DNA of 64,000 nt, from the NCBI RefSeq assembly GCF_031455295.1, contig NZ_JAVDSL010000002.1, positions 372,001-436,000 of the forward strand, in the 5' to 3' direction. Below the pieces are notes generated by a model. It saw only the letters and a list, made by a program, of their open reading frames with translations, was not told the DNA's origin and ran no database searches. Below are positions 1-8,061 of this stretch, piece by piece (positions within the stretch are counted from its first letter, which is position 1; each line of letters starts with the position of its first letter). Made by a program: the position numbers and the translations under genes. Origin of the DNA: Leifsonia sp. 1010 (GTDB lineage Bacteria > Actinomycetota > Actinomycetes > Actinomycetales > Microbacteriaceae).

Positions 1-190
1 CCGCCAGCACAACGACGCCAACGTCATCGCGATCGGCGCCCGCCAGCACACCGTCGAAGAGGCCACGGGCTTCATCGACGCCTTCATCGCCGAGCCTTTC
101 TCGTTCGAGGAGCGCCACGTCCGCCGCATCGCCCAGCTGGCGGAGTACGAGGCCACCGGCGACATCGCGGGCAAGCACGTGGACCGCTGA
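1..190 (+). CDS. rpiB: Ribose-5-phosphate isomerase B, C-terminal part (partial)
   Basis: The window opens inside a gene read from base 2, giving about 62 residues to a TGA at 188-190. The segment HNDANVIAIGAR near the start, followed by a helical tail (FIDAFIAEPF, then a RRIAQLAEYE helix), is the pattern of the C-terminus of RpiB, the LacA/RpiB-family enzyme that interconverts ribulose-5-phosphate and ribose-5-phosphate in the pentose phosphate pathway. The catalytic N-terminal half is outside the window, so activity cannot be judged. Its stop overlaps the next start as TGATG, so the two genes are probably translationally coupled. Identification from the short tail is good but not absolute. 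Confidence 0.85.
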   Translation, partial: RQHNDANVIAIGARQHTVEEATGFIDAFIAEPFSFEERHVRRIAQLAEYEATGDIAGKHVDR

Positions 191-1176
191 TGCCCGAGGG
201 TCACTCCGTCCATCGCATCGCCCGGCAGTTCGCGGTCAACTTCGTCGGCCACCGGGTCTCCGTCTCGTCGCCGCAGGGGCGGTTCGCCGCGGATGCGACG
301 CGCATCGACGGCCACGTGATGACCGATGCGAAGGCGGTCGGCAAGCAGATGTTCCTGGAGTTCGACAACGACCTCTGGCTGCGCGTGCACCTCGGCCTGT
401 ACGGGGCGTGGGACTTCGCGGGCGACATCAGCATCGACCCGACGATCGCGAGCGCGAACGGCCGGATGGGCCAGACGAACCAGCGCGGCACCGACCTCGA
501 GCCCGTCCTCGACAGCGCGGGCGAGAACTCGCTCCACTCCATCGGCGCGCCCCGGCGCACGCGGCTGCGCATGGCCGAGTCCGAGAAGGTGGAGGCCGAG
601 ATCACCTCGTTCCCGCCCGAGCCGATCGGCCAGGTGCGCGTGCGACTGCTGACCGACACCGCGGTCGCCGACCTGCGCGGGCCGACGGCCTGCGAGGTGC
701 TCGACCCGGCGCAGGTGGATGCGGTCATCGCGAAGCTGGGGCCCGATCCCCAGGTCGACGACGGCCAGGAGGCGGAGGACCGCTTCGTCTCGATCGTGCG
801 CCGCAAGCCGACCGCCATCGCGCTGTTGCTGATGGATCAGAGCGTTGTGAGCGGCATCGGCAACGTCTACCGCGCCGAACTGCTGTTCCGCGCCAGGCAG
901 AACCCGCACACGCCGGGCAAGCAGGTGCCGGAGGAGACGGTGCGGGCGCTGTGGCGCGACTGGGTGCATCTGCTGCGGATCGGCGTCGAGACCGGCCAGA
1001 TGATGACGATGGACGACCTCGACGAGCAGTCCTACCGTAAGGCGATGGCCAACCGCGACGACCGCCACTGGGTCTACAAGCGCGAGGGACTGCCGTGCCG
1101 GGTCTGCGGCACGAACATCCTCATGGAGGAGCTGGGCGGCCGCAAGCTGTACTGGTGCCCGGTGGACCAGGCGTAA
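190..1176 (+). CDS. Fpg/Nei-family DNA glycosylase
   Basis: The 328-residue product begins MPEGHSVHR; Pro2 and Glu3 are the catalytic N-terminus of the Fpg/Nei fold once Met1 is removed, and are used to excise oxidised bases and nick DNA by beta,delta-elimination. The helix-two-turn-helix region is seen around QSVVSGIGNVYRAELLFRA. The C-terminal zinc finger has Cys303, Cys306 and Cys323, but the fourth ligand position, 326, is Asp (WCPVDQ), not Cys. The start ATG lies in the TGATG overlap with rpiB. The sequence looks more Nei-like than MutM-like (MPEGH rather than MPELPEV), so substrates are probably oxidised pyrimidines; this is an inference. Confidence 0.9.
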   Translation: MPEGHSVHRIARQFAVNFVGHRVSVSSPQGRFAADATRIDGHVMTDAKAVGKQMFLEFDNDLWLRVHLGLYGAWDFAGDISIDPTIASANGRMGQTNQRGTDLEPVLDSAGENSLHSIGAPRRTRLRMAESEKVEAEITSFPPEPIGQVRVRLLTDTAVADLRGPTACEVLDPAQVDAVIAKLGPDPQVDDGQEAEDRFVSIVRRKPTAIALLLMDQSVVSGIGNVYRAELLFRARQNPHTPGKQVPEETVRALWRDWVHLLRIGVETGQMMTMDDLDEQSYRKAMANRDDRHWVYKREGLPCRVCGTNILMEELGGRKLYWCPVDQA

Positions 1177-1185
1177 GGGGACCGC

Positions 1186-1824
1186 GTGCGACAGAATCCG
1201 AGCTTCACCCTGACCGATCCGGCCGAGCTGAAGCGGCTCGTGCGCGAGAACCCATGGGCTACGTTCGTGAGCAACACGTCCGCAGGGCTGGTCGCCTCCC
1301 ACTATCCGGTGATCCTCGACGAGTCGCGGGAAGAGCTCACGCTGCTCAGCCACGTCGGCCGTCCGGATGAGCAGCTGCACGAGTTGGGGGAGCACGAGCT
1401 GCTCGTGATCGTGCAGGGTCCGCACGGCTACATCTCGTCCGGCTGGTACGACGAGAAGCCCGCGGTTCCCACCTGGAACTTCATCGCCGCTCACTTCACG
1501 GGTGTTCCTGAGCTTCTCGGCGACGAGGAGAACCTCGACGTGCTGGCCAGGCTGGTGGACCACTTCGAGGACGAGCTGCCCGAGCCGCGTCGCATGCGCG
1601 GCACACTGGAGGATGCGGCCTACGCCGAACGCATCGTCTCGGGCACCGTCGGCCTAAGGCTGACGCCCACACGCGTGGTCGCCAAGCAGAAGATGAGCCA
1701 GAACCGCCCGGACCACATCGTCGACGCGATCATGGACGAACTGGGCGGCGACGGCCCGTACGCCAGCGCCGGCCTGCTGCGTGAGATGCGTCTCGTGCAC
1801 GACCGGCGCCGCGCCGCGCGATGA
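1186..1824 (+). CDS. PaiB-like FMN-binding split-barrel protein
   Basis: A 212-residue protein opening RQNPSFTLTDPAELKRLV, with ATFVSNTSAGLVASHYPVIL and GPHGYISSGWYDEKPAVPTWNF. These are hallmarks of the PaiB family, flavin-reductase-like split barrels named after a Bacillus protein linked to protease and sporulation control; the biochemical role is not settled. The C-terminal part (KQKMSQNRP) matches the family ending. Translation starts at GTG 1186, with AAGGGG a few bases upstream. The gene follows the glycosylase by 9 nt and overlaps the amidohydrolase by 4 nt (ATGA), so all three may be cotranscribed. Confidence 0.85.
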   Translation: MRQNPSFTLTDPAELKRLVRENPWATFVSNTSAGLVASHYPVILDESREELTLLSHVGRPDEQLHELGEHELLVIVQGPHGYISSGWYDEKPAVPTWNFIAAHFTGVPELLGDEENLDVLARLVDHFEDELPEPRRMRGTLEDAAYAERIVSGTVGLRLTPTRVVAKQKMSQNRPDHIVDAIMDELGGDGPYASAGLLREMRLVHDRRRAAR

Positions 1825-3302
1825 CGGTGCTGCTTGCCGGCGCGCGGCTTCCCGGGCGCGACGGGCTGGTGGATGTGGTGCTCGACAGCGGGCGGATCGC
1901 GTCTGTCTCACCGGCTGCTTCGACGGGTGGCGGCGCGGCGGGGGAGCGCATCGCGCTCGACGGTCGCTGGCTCGTGCCTGGTCTGTGGGATCAGCACGTG
2001 CACTTCACGCAATGGGCGCAGACCGCGCGTCGCCTGGATGTGTCCCGGGCGGGGTCGGCCGCCGAGGCCGCTGCGCTGGTGCGGTCACGGGCGTCGGCGG
2101 CGGGAGCGTCGGCGGCGGCGGATGCGGCGGACGACGTGCTCGTCGGCTTCGGCTTCCACGACGCGCTCTGGCCGGACATTCCCACGCGCGAGCTGCTCGA
2201 TGCAGCCGCGGGCGACCGCCCGGTCGTACTGATCGCGGGTGACCTGCACTGCTCCTGGCTGAACTCGGCCGCGGCCGCGCGGTTCGCGCCCAGTACGTCG
2301 GACGCCGTGCTGCGGGAGGACGCGAGTTTCGCCGTGACCAGCCTCCTCACCGCTGCCGATGACCGGACGCTCGACCGCTGGGCGGCCGACGCGGCGCGGG
2401 TCGCGGCGACGCGTGGCGTGGTCGGCATCGTCGACCTGGAGTACGGCTGGAACCTCGACGTCTGGCGGAGGCGCATCGCGGGTGGCGCATCCGGCTCCTC
2501 CGACCTCCGTGTCGAGTTCGGCATCTACGGGGAGCACCTGGAACTCGCTGCAGAGCTGGGCCTGCGCACCGGCGACGTCGTGGATGACACGGCTGGCCTG
2601 CTCACGGTCGGCCCGTTCAAGGTGATCTCCGACGGCTCGCTGAACACCCGCACGGCTCTCTGTTCGCACGCCTATCCCGACGGCGGCCACGGCGTGGCGA
2701 ACCTGACCCCGGACGAACTGGTCGAGCGGATGCGGTTCGCGGTCGAACACGGCCTGGTCCCCGCCGTCCACGCCATCGGCGACGACGCGAACCGCCGTGC
2801 GCTGGACGCGTTCGAGGCCGTCGGTTCGGGCGGCCGGATCGAGCACGCCCAGCTGATCGACGCCGCCGACATCCCGCGCTTCGCGCGCCTCGGCGTGACC
2901 GCGAGCGTTCAGCCCGAGCACGCGATGGACGACCGGGACGTCGCCGACCGCCTCTGGTCCGACCGTGCCGACCGGGCTTTCCCTCTCGCCGAGCTGCACG
3001 CCTCCGGCGCCCACCTCGCCTTCGGCTCCGACGCCCCCGTCGCGCCCCTCGACCCCTGGGCCGCGATCGCGGCGGCGGTCGGTCGCTCGCGCGACGGCCG
3101 CGAGCCGTGGCATCCCGAGCAGTCCCTGTCTCCGGAGGCCGCTCTCGCCGCCTCCGTGCGCTCGACCGTCGCCCCGGGCCAGCCGGCCGACCTCGCGGTG
3201 CTCGACCGCGACCCGCTCACCGCGTCCCCTGCCGACCTCCGCACGATGCCGGTCGCCGCCACCTTCGTCGCCGGCCGCCCCACTTACGACACCCTGCGCT
3301 GA
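1821..3302 (+). CDS. YtcJ-like amidohydrolase
   Basis: A 493-residue metal-dependent hydrolase of the Amidohydrolase_3 (YtcJ) type. The WDQHVHFTQ stretch carries the metal-binding HxH at the start of the TIM barrel, AVHAIGD and RIEHAQLI carry further histidines, and FGSDAPVAPLDPW holds the last catalytic Asp. The ends (LLAGARLPGRDGLVDVVLDSGRIASV, given here as its two halves, and GQPADLAVLDRDP) form the small composite beta-sandwich. The substrate cannot be told from sequence; relatives act on N-acylated or cyclic amides. The start overlaps the PaiB-like gene by ATGA. The gene is high in GC and intact. Confidence 0.85.
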   Translation: MTVLLAGARLPGRDGLVDVVLDSGRIASVSPAASTGGGAAGERIALDGRWLVPGLWDQHVHFTQWAQTARRLDVSRAGSAAEAAALVRSRASAAGASAAADAADDVLVGFGFHDALWPDIPTRELLDAAAGDRPVVLIAGDLHCSWLNSAAAARFAPSTSDAVLREDASFAVTSLLTAADDRTLDRWAADAARVAATRGVVGIVDLEYGWNLDVWRRRIAGGASGSSDLRVEFGIYGEHLELAAELGLRTGDVVDDTAGLLTVGPFKVISDGSLNTRTALCSHAYPDGGHGVANLTPDELVERMRFAVEHGLVPAVHAIGDDANRRALDAFEAVGSGGRIEHAQLIDAADIPRFARLGVTASVQPEHAMDDRDVADRLWSDRADRAFPLAELHASGAHLAFGSDAPVAPLDPWAAIAAAVGRSRDGREPWHPEQSLSPEAALAASVRSTVAPGQPADLAVLDRDPLTASPADLRTMPVAATFVAGRPTYDTLR

Positions 3303-3325
3303 CCCGCGCCTCGCAGATTCAGCAC

Positions 3326-3360
3326 GAATGTGCGGTTTGCGCCCGCCAAAGCGCACATTC
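3326..3360. repeat. Intergenic palindrome after the amidohydrolase
   Basis: GAATGTGCG (3326-3334) is repeated in inverted form as CGCACATTC (3352-3360); TTG and CAA inside extend the pairing. GCACGAAT occurs on each side as a direct repeat. The element could act as a transcription terminator for the gene ending at 3302, although no T-run follows, or it may be a mobile-type intergenic palindrome. Confidence 0.5.
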
Positions 3361-3410
3361 GGCACGAATCAGCTGTCCCCGCCCGCATGACGCGGCGGAC
3401 CTTAGGCACC

Positions 3411-4200
3411 AACGTCGGACATCCTCGCCCAATCGTTCCGTATCTCCGTCCGGGCCGCGGTGCGTCGGAGATTTGGCGGCACTTTACCGACGCTGGCAGG
3501 GCTGCGGGCTTGCGTCGGAGATGTGCCGCCCACTGTCGGACATCGGCGCCAAGTCGTTCCGTATCTCCATCCGGGCCGCGGTACGTCGGAGATTTGGCGG
3601 CACTTTACCGACGCTGGCCGGTCTGCGGCGTTGCGTCGGAGATGGGCCGCCCAGCGTCGGAGACCGGCGGCAAGTCGTTCCGTATCTCCACCCGGGCCGC
3701 GGTGCGTCGGAGATTTGGCGGCACTTTACCGACGCTGGCGGGGCTGCGGGGTTGGGTCGGCGACGTGCCGCCCAGCGTCGGACATCGGCGCCAGGTCGTT
3801 CCGTATCTCCATCCGGGCCGCGGTGTGTCGGACATTTCGCGGCACTCTACCGACGCTGGCAGGGCTGCGGCGTTGCGTCGGAGACCAGCGGCAAGTCGTT
3901 CCGTATCTCCATCTGGGCCGCGGTGCGGCGGAGATTTGGCCGCACTTTACCGACGCTGGCCGGGCTGCGGGCTTGCGTCGGCGATGTGCCGCCCAGCGTC
4001 GGACATCGGCGCCAGGTGGTTCCGTATCTCCATCCGGGCCGCGGTGTGTCGGAGACTCCGCGGCACTTTACCGACGCTGGCGGGGCTGCGGGGTTGGGTC
4101 GGCGACGTGCCGCCCAGCGTCGGAAACCGGTGCAAGGTCGTGCCGCATGTCCATCCGGGCCGCGGTGCGTCGGAGACTTGGCGGCTCTTCACGAGGCGAG
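3411..4200. repeat. Tandem array of a 121-bp repeat
   Basis: Copies of one unit begin with CGTTCCGTATCTCC or a close variant at 3434, 3555, 3676, 3797, 3897, 4018 and 4139. The spacing is 121, 121, 121, 100, 121 and 121 bp; the fourth copy lacks 21 bp and the last stops near 4200. A partial unit end (CGTCGGACATC) precedes the first copy. Each unit holds CCGACGC flanked on both sides by GCGTCGG or a variant, so alternative hairpins are possible. The unit has few stop codons and 121 is not a multiple of 3, so all three forward frames stay open through the array; I regard those ORFs as artefacts. Nothing else is seen in 3303-4282. Confidence 0.9.
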
Positions 4201-4282
4201 CTAACCCGTCGTGCAGGCGCCCTGGCGCCCGGCAGGTGAGGCCGACTACTCCATCTCAGCGTCGGGGGCCCGCACAAACGAA

Positions 4283-4310
4283 GGGGCCGCCCGCATCCGC
4301 GGACGGCCCC
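4283..4310 (-). terminator. Rho-independent-type terminator of dps
   Basis: GGGGCCG (4283-4289) pairs with CGGCCCC (4304-4310), and the inner bases extend the stem to about 12 pairs with one G-U around a 4-nt loop. On the minus strand it lies 22 bp after the dps stop and is followed by TTCGTTTG, a short T-rich tail. Confidence 0.65.
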
Positions 4311-4331
4311 TCGCGCCGGGTACGGCGGCTG

Positions 4332-4814
4332 CTACTCGCTGATGTGCGCGAACAGGAACCAGCGGTCCTTGTCGAGCCCGCGGGCGATCTCGATCGCGAC
4401 GTCCTGGCTGGTCTGATCGAGCTCCGCGAGCTCGCGCACCGCCGTGTTCACCCCGGCGAGGGCCGCGTCGAGCTGCGCGATGACCTCGGCGATGGTCTCG
4501 TTGGAGGGGCGGAACCCGGCGGTGAGCTCGCCGGTGGTGGTCTTGGCGGCGACGGTGCCGAGGCGCGCGTCGACGGGGAGGCCGAGGGCGACGATGCGCT
4601 CCGCGGCGAGGTCGGCCCACTCCTGAGCGTGGTCGACGATGGTGTCGAGAAGCTCGTGGACGCCGATGAAGTTGGCCCCGCGCACGTGCCAGTGCGCCTG
4701 CTTGCCGTTGACCACGATGGCGGTGAGGTCGATGACGACGGGGGTGAGGAACTGGGCGACCCCGGCTGCGACGTCCGGGTTCGAGACACTCTGGGTTGCG
4801 GCGATGTCCGTCAT
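4332..4814 (-). CDS. dps: Dps-type ferritin-like DNA-protection protein
   Basis: A 160-residue protein of normal Dps length. The ferroxidase-site residues are visible: KQAHWHVRG, then VHELLDTIVDHAQEWADLAAE, which supply the His and the DxxxE pair used at the subunit interface. Dps dodecamers oxidise and store iron with peroxide as oxidant and shield DNA in starved or oxidatively stressed cells. The N-terminus is short and not lysine-rich, so DNA binding may be weak or rely on another surface (inference). A clear ribosome site (AAGAAAGGA) lies upstream of the ATG. It is divergent from the multicopper oxidase, which also handles redox metal. Confidence 0.93.
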   Translation of the reverse strand: MTDIAATQSVSNPDVAAGVAQFLTPVVIDLTAIVVNGKQAHWHVRGANFIGVHELLDTIVDHAQEWADLAAERIVALGLPVDARLGTVAAKTTTGELTAGFRPSNETIAEVIAQLDAALAGVNTAVRELAELDQTSQDVAIEIARGLDKDRWFLFAHISE

Positions 4815-4925
4815 GATTGGCGTCCTTTCTTCTGCCTGCGATAACGCTACTCAGGCCCGCGAATTCCGCAACGAAGCGAAGGCTGCGCTTAGTTAGCCTG
4901 CCCTCTCATCCACGCGACTCGGGTT

Positions 4926-4941
4926 AACCCCCGTACGGGTT
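4926..4941. promoter_or_regulatory. Candidate copper-type operator in the dps/oxidase gap
   Basis: AACCC-CCGTAC-GGGTT is an imperfect palindrome 51 bp before the multicopper oxidase start. It resembles the C-tract/G-tract operators of CsoR-type copper repressors (ACCCC...GGGGT). This is a visual resemblance only. The rest of the 177-bp gap (4815-4991) shows no further clear element. Confidence 0.3.
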
Positions 4942-4991
4942 CGGCGGCGCCCGGGATGGGGTGCTGAGCCGCGCGCGACGAGGCTCGAACC

Positions 4992-6560
4992 ATGACATCC
5001 ACACCGCCGCCGAAGCTCCGCCGCCCGCGCGCATCCCTCATCGCGCTCGGCCTCACGGTCGCCCTCGCGGTGACGTCGGCCGCGACTCTGGCCGCGTGCA
5101 GCGGGCTCGGCGCGGGAACCGTCGACACGGCCGGAAAGGTCGACTTCGACACGCCACTGCCGGTCCCGCCTCTCGCCGTCCCGACTGTCGAAGCCGACGG
5201 CACCAAGACGTTCGAGCTCGACGCCCGCGCCGGTACGACCGAATTCCTTCCCGGAAAGAAGACGACGACGTGGGGTTTCGACGGCTCCTACCTCGGCCCC
5301 ACCCTGGTCGCCGACCGCGGCGACGAGGTGCGCGTACGCGTCACTAACCACCTCACCGAGGAGACCAGCGTCCACTGGCATGGGATGCACCTCCCGGCCC
5401 GGATGGACGGCGGCCCGCACCAGATGGTGTCACCGGGCGAAGTATGGGAGCCGCGCTGGCGCATCGACCAGCCCACCGCGACCCTCTGGTACCACCCGCA
5501 CCTGCACGGGCGGACCGAGCAGCACGTCCAGCTCGGGATGGCGGGGATGTTCCTCCTCCGCGACCCGCAGGAGGCGGCGCTCGCCCTCCCGCGCACGTAC
5601 GGGGTCGACGACCTGCCGGTGATCGTGCAGGACAAGCGCTTCGGATCCGACGGACAGTTCACCGACTCCACCTCGGGATTCATCGGGCCGATCGGCGACA
5701 CCCTGGTCGTGAACGGCGCCATCGGGCCGTACGCCGAGGTGACCACCGACCGCGTCCGCCTGCGCCTGCTCAACGCCTCCGCCGCGCGCACCTACGACTT
5801 CGGCTTCTCAGATCGGCGGACCGTGCAGCTCATCGCGACCGACGGTGGACTCCTCCCGGCGCCGGTGGCTCTGGACCACATCCGGCTCTCTCCGGGCGAG
5901 CGGGCCGAGATCGTCGTCGCCGTGCAGCCGGGGGAGCATGCCGTGCTGCGGTCATTCCCGCCCGACCTCGGGCTCGACGGCCCGCTGCCCGGCATGAACG
6001 CGGGCACCGACACCCTCGACGTGCTGCAGCTGCGCGCCGCCGCGTCCCTCGAGCACCGCCCCGAGGTCCCGGCCGCCCTGACTCCTACCGAGCCGCTGCC
6101 GAAACCGCAGGTCACGCGCACCTTCCGTCTCGACGGGCACGAGATCAACGGCCGGAAGATGGAGTCCGGCCGGGTCGACGAGACCGTCACCGTCGACACG
6201 GCGGAGGAGTGGGTCGTCACCAACACGATGGACCTGCCGCACAGCTTCCACGTCCACGACGTCCAGTTCCGCATCGCGTCGATCGGCGGCGCACCGCCGC
6301 CGCCCGAGCTCGCCGGCTGGAAGGACACCGTCTACCTGCCACCGCAGACCGAGTTCCGGTTGCGTCTGCAGTTTTCCGACTACACCGACCCCGACGCCCC
6401 CTACATGTACCACTGTCACCTCCTCGCCCACGAGGACGCCGGAATGATGGGCCAGTTCGTCGTGGTCCGCCCCGGCGAGCACGCGGGCGTCGTTCCGGAA
6501 GACACCACCGCTCCGCACGGCGGAAGCGGCCCACGAAAGGACACCAGTCATGACCACTGA
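4992..6560 (+). CDS. Multicopper oxidase (CueO/bilirubin-oxidase type), lipoprotein
   Basis: A 522-residue three-domain cupredoxin enzyme. The N-terminus has basic residues, a hydrophobic stretch and the lipobox LAAC with Cys36, predicting a membrane-anchored lipoprotein. The copper motifs are complete: HWH at 128-130, HPHLHG at 168-173, and near the C-terminus HSFHVHD and YHCHLLAHEDAGMMG, which holds the type 1 copper Cys, His and Met. Such enzymes oxidise Cu(I) or organic substrates and reduce O2 to water, giving copper tolerance. The downstream histidine kinase start lies inside this gene (11-nt overlap), so the oxidase and two-component system are probably one transcript. Confidence 0.92.
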   Translation: MTSTPPPKLRRPRASLIALGLTVALAVTSAATLAACSGLGAGTVDTAGKVDFDTPLPVPPLAVPTVEADGTKTFELDARAGTTEFLPGKKTTTWGFDGSYLGPTLVADRGDEVRVRVTNHLTEETSVHWHGMHLPARMDGGPHQMVSPGEVWEPRWRIDQPTATLWYHPHLHGRTEQHVQLGMAGMFLLRDPQEAALALPRTYGVDDLPVIVQDKRFGSDGQFTDSTSGFIGPIGDTLVVNGAIGPYAEVTTDRVRLRLLNASAARTYDFGFSDRRTVQLIATDGGLLPAPVALDHIRLSPGERAEIVVAVQPGEHAVLRSFPPDLGLDGPLPGMNAGTDTLDVLQLRAAASLEHRPEVPAALTPTEPLPKPQVTRTFRLDGHEINGRKMESGRVDETVTVDTAEEWVVTNTMDLPHSFHVHDVQFRIASIGGAPPPPELAGWKDTVYLPPQTEFRLRLQFSDYTDPDAPYMYHCHLLAHEDAGMMGQFVVVRPGEHAGVVPEDTTAPHGGSGPRKDTSHDH

Positions 6561-7950
6561 AACGGACACCGGGCAGCCCGGCACGGCCCGACCTTCTGCC
6601 ACGCTGGATGCTGTGACGCCATCCCAGCCCCATCCCGCCCGCGCGAACTACGGTTCGCTGTGGCGCGGTGTGCCGCGCGAGCTCGGCTTCCTGCTCCTGA
6701 CGATGCCCATCGCGATCATCGGGCTCACGGTGCTGATGTCGCTGTTCTGGACGGGCGTCGGCACCATCGTGATCTACGTCGGCTTCTTCATCATCGTCGC
6801 CGCCTTCTACACCGCTCGGGGGTTCGGCCTGGTCGAGCTGACGCGACTGGATTGGGCGGGACGGCCGTCCATCCCGCGACCGGTCTGGGAGAAGCCGGGC
6901 ACCCCACGCACGTTCCTCCGCTCGGTGTTCGGGCCGTTCGCGAACGGCCACTACTGGCTGTACCTGCTGCACGGGATGCTCATCAACCCGATCGTCAGCA
7001 TCGTCTCGTGGACGCTGACCATCGTCTGGGCGTCGGTCGCGCTGGGCGGCCTGACCGGGTGGATCTGGGAGCCGTTCATCCCGCAGGGCGACCGCGACTT
7101 CTTCCTCTCCCAGACGGTGGTGGATGCGGTGTTCCGCACCACCTCGACGTTCGACCCGACTGTGGGTGACCGCATCCTGTACCTGATCGCCGGCATCCTC
7201 TTCGCCGCGACCCTGCCGTTCGTGACGCGCGGTCTGACGCTGCTGCACGAGGCGGTGGCGCGCGGCCTGCTCGGCCGGTGGCCGTCGGAGGAGCTGCAGC
7301 AGGAGGTGGCCGACCTCTCCGCCTCGCGCGGTGCGGCCGTCGCGGCGGAGGATCAGGCGCTGCGCCGGCTGGAGCGCGATCTGCACGACGGTCCGCAGCA
7401 GCGTCTCATCCGGCTGCAGATGGACATCGCCGCCGCCGAGCGCAAACTCACGGACGACCCGGACGCCGCCGCGACGCTGCTCGCCGAGGCGCGCCAGCAG
7501 GCGGGCGACACCCTGGAGGAGCTGCGGGCACTGTCGCGCGGCTTCGCCCCGCCGATCCTGCAGGACCGCGGCCTGGTCGCCGCCGCCGAGTCTCTCGCCG
7601 CGCGCAGCCCCATCCCGGTCACCGTGGAGTCGTCGCTGCAGCCGGGGGAGCGCTTCAGCCCCGAAATCGAGCGGAACGCCTACTACGTGCTCGCGGAGCT
7701 CGCCGCGAACCTGGCCAAGCATTCCGGCGCGCGGGCCGGCCGGCTCTTCCTGGAGCGATCGGTGGATGCGTCGGGCGCCGCGTGGCTGAACGTCTGGCTG
7801 ACCGACAACGGCCGAGGGGGAGCCTCCCTCGTCGAGGGTCACGGCCTGCGCGGCCTGGAGGAGCGGGTGCGCGGCCTGCGCGGCGAGCTCGTCGTGGACA
7901 GCCCCGAGGGCGGCCCCACCCGGATCGGTGCGCGCATCCCGCTCGCCTGA
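6550..7950 (+). CDS. NarL-family sensor histidine kinase
   Basis: A 466-residue membrane kinase. The N-terminal half has paired hydrophobic segments around residues 45-85 and 140-225, with a cytoplasmic-type linker, and resembles the putative sensor domain common in actinobacterial kinases of this type. The HisKA_3 motif RLERDLHDGPQQRL gives the phosphoacceptor His279. The ATPase domain shows ELAANLAKHSGA (N box) and DNGRGG (G box), ending GGPTRIGARIPLA. GAAAGGA stands before the ATG at 6550. It probably phosphorylates the regulator at 8062. The input signal is unknown; linkage to the oxidase suggests copper or envelope redox stress. Confidence 0.9.
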   Translation: MTTETDTGQPGTARPSATLDAVTPSQPHPARANYGSLWRGVPRELGFLLLTMPIAIIGLTVLMSLFWTGVGTIVIYVGFFIIVAAFYTARGFGLVELTRLDWAGRPSIPRPVWEKPGTPRTFLRSVFGPFANGHYWLYLLHGMLINPIVSIVSWTLTIVWASVALGGLTGWIWEPFIPQGDRDFFLSQTVVDAVFRTTSTFDPTVGDRILYLIAGILFAATLPFVTRGLTLLHEAVARGLLGRWPSEELQQEVADLSASRGAAVAAEDQALRRLERDLHDGPQQRLIRLQMDIAAAERKLTDDPDAAATLLAEARQQAGDTLEELRALSRGFAPPILQDRGLVAAAESLAARSPIPVTVESSLQPGERFSPEIERNAYYVLAELAANLAKHSGARAGRLFLERSVDASGAAWLNVWLTDNGRGGASLVEGHGLRGLEERVRGLRGELVVDSPEGGPTRIGARIPLA

Positions 7951-7976
7951 GTGCGAACCGTGCCCGGCGCATCCAG

Positions 7977-8026
7977 TTGACGCAACACGCCGTCCGCCAC
8001 CCCGGCGCGACGGCGTGTCGCGTCAA
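7977..8026. repeat. Long intergenic palindrome between kinase and regulator
   Basis: TTGACGCAACACGCCGTC (7977-7994) matches the reverse complement of 8009-8026 in 17 of 18 positions, around a 14-nt loop. The core CGCAACACGCCGT recurs in the palindrome at 15246-15300. The position after the kinase stop and before the regulator promoter would suit a partial terminator, but there is no T-run. Confidence 0.75.
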
Positions 8027-8049
8027 CCCGGCGCGTCGGGCCCGCGCTC

Positions 8050-8055
8050 TAGGCT
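8050..8055 (+). promoter_or_regulatory. -10 box for a leaderless response-regulator mRNA
   Basis: TAGGCT ends 6 nt before the GTG at 8062. There is no ribosome-binding sequence between, so transcription would begin at or next to the start codon. No convincing -35 is seen. The regulator may therefore have its own promoter besides read-through from the kinase gene. Confidence 0.5.
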
Positions 8056-8061
8056 GGGTGG

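Noticed and set aside
2085-3365. Long antisense ORFs such as the 426-codon one opposite the amidohydrolase and the large ones opposite valS, ileS and rne
   Set aside because: High GC leaves antisense frames open; they have Arg/Ala/Gly-rich nonsense composition and no motifs, while the sense genes are clear.
3411-4200. CRISPR array
   Set aside because: Units are 121 bp, contiguous, without unique spacers, and no cas genes are present.
3107-4844. Three long overlapping forward ORFs (365, 504 and 259 codons) across the repeat array
   Set aside because: They are produced by a 121-bp repeat that lacks stops; because 121 is one more than a multiple of three, the same peptides rotate through all frames. 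There is no family match, and the longest runs antisense through dps.
4889-4902. DtxR/IdeR iron box (TTAGTTAGCCTGCC) between dps and the oxidase
   Set aside because: Only the TTAG...TTAGCCT half resembles the 19-bp iron box; the second half does not match. Too weak to list as a site.
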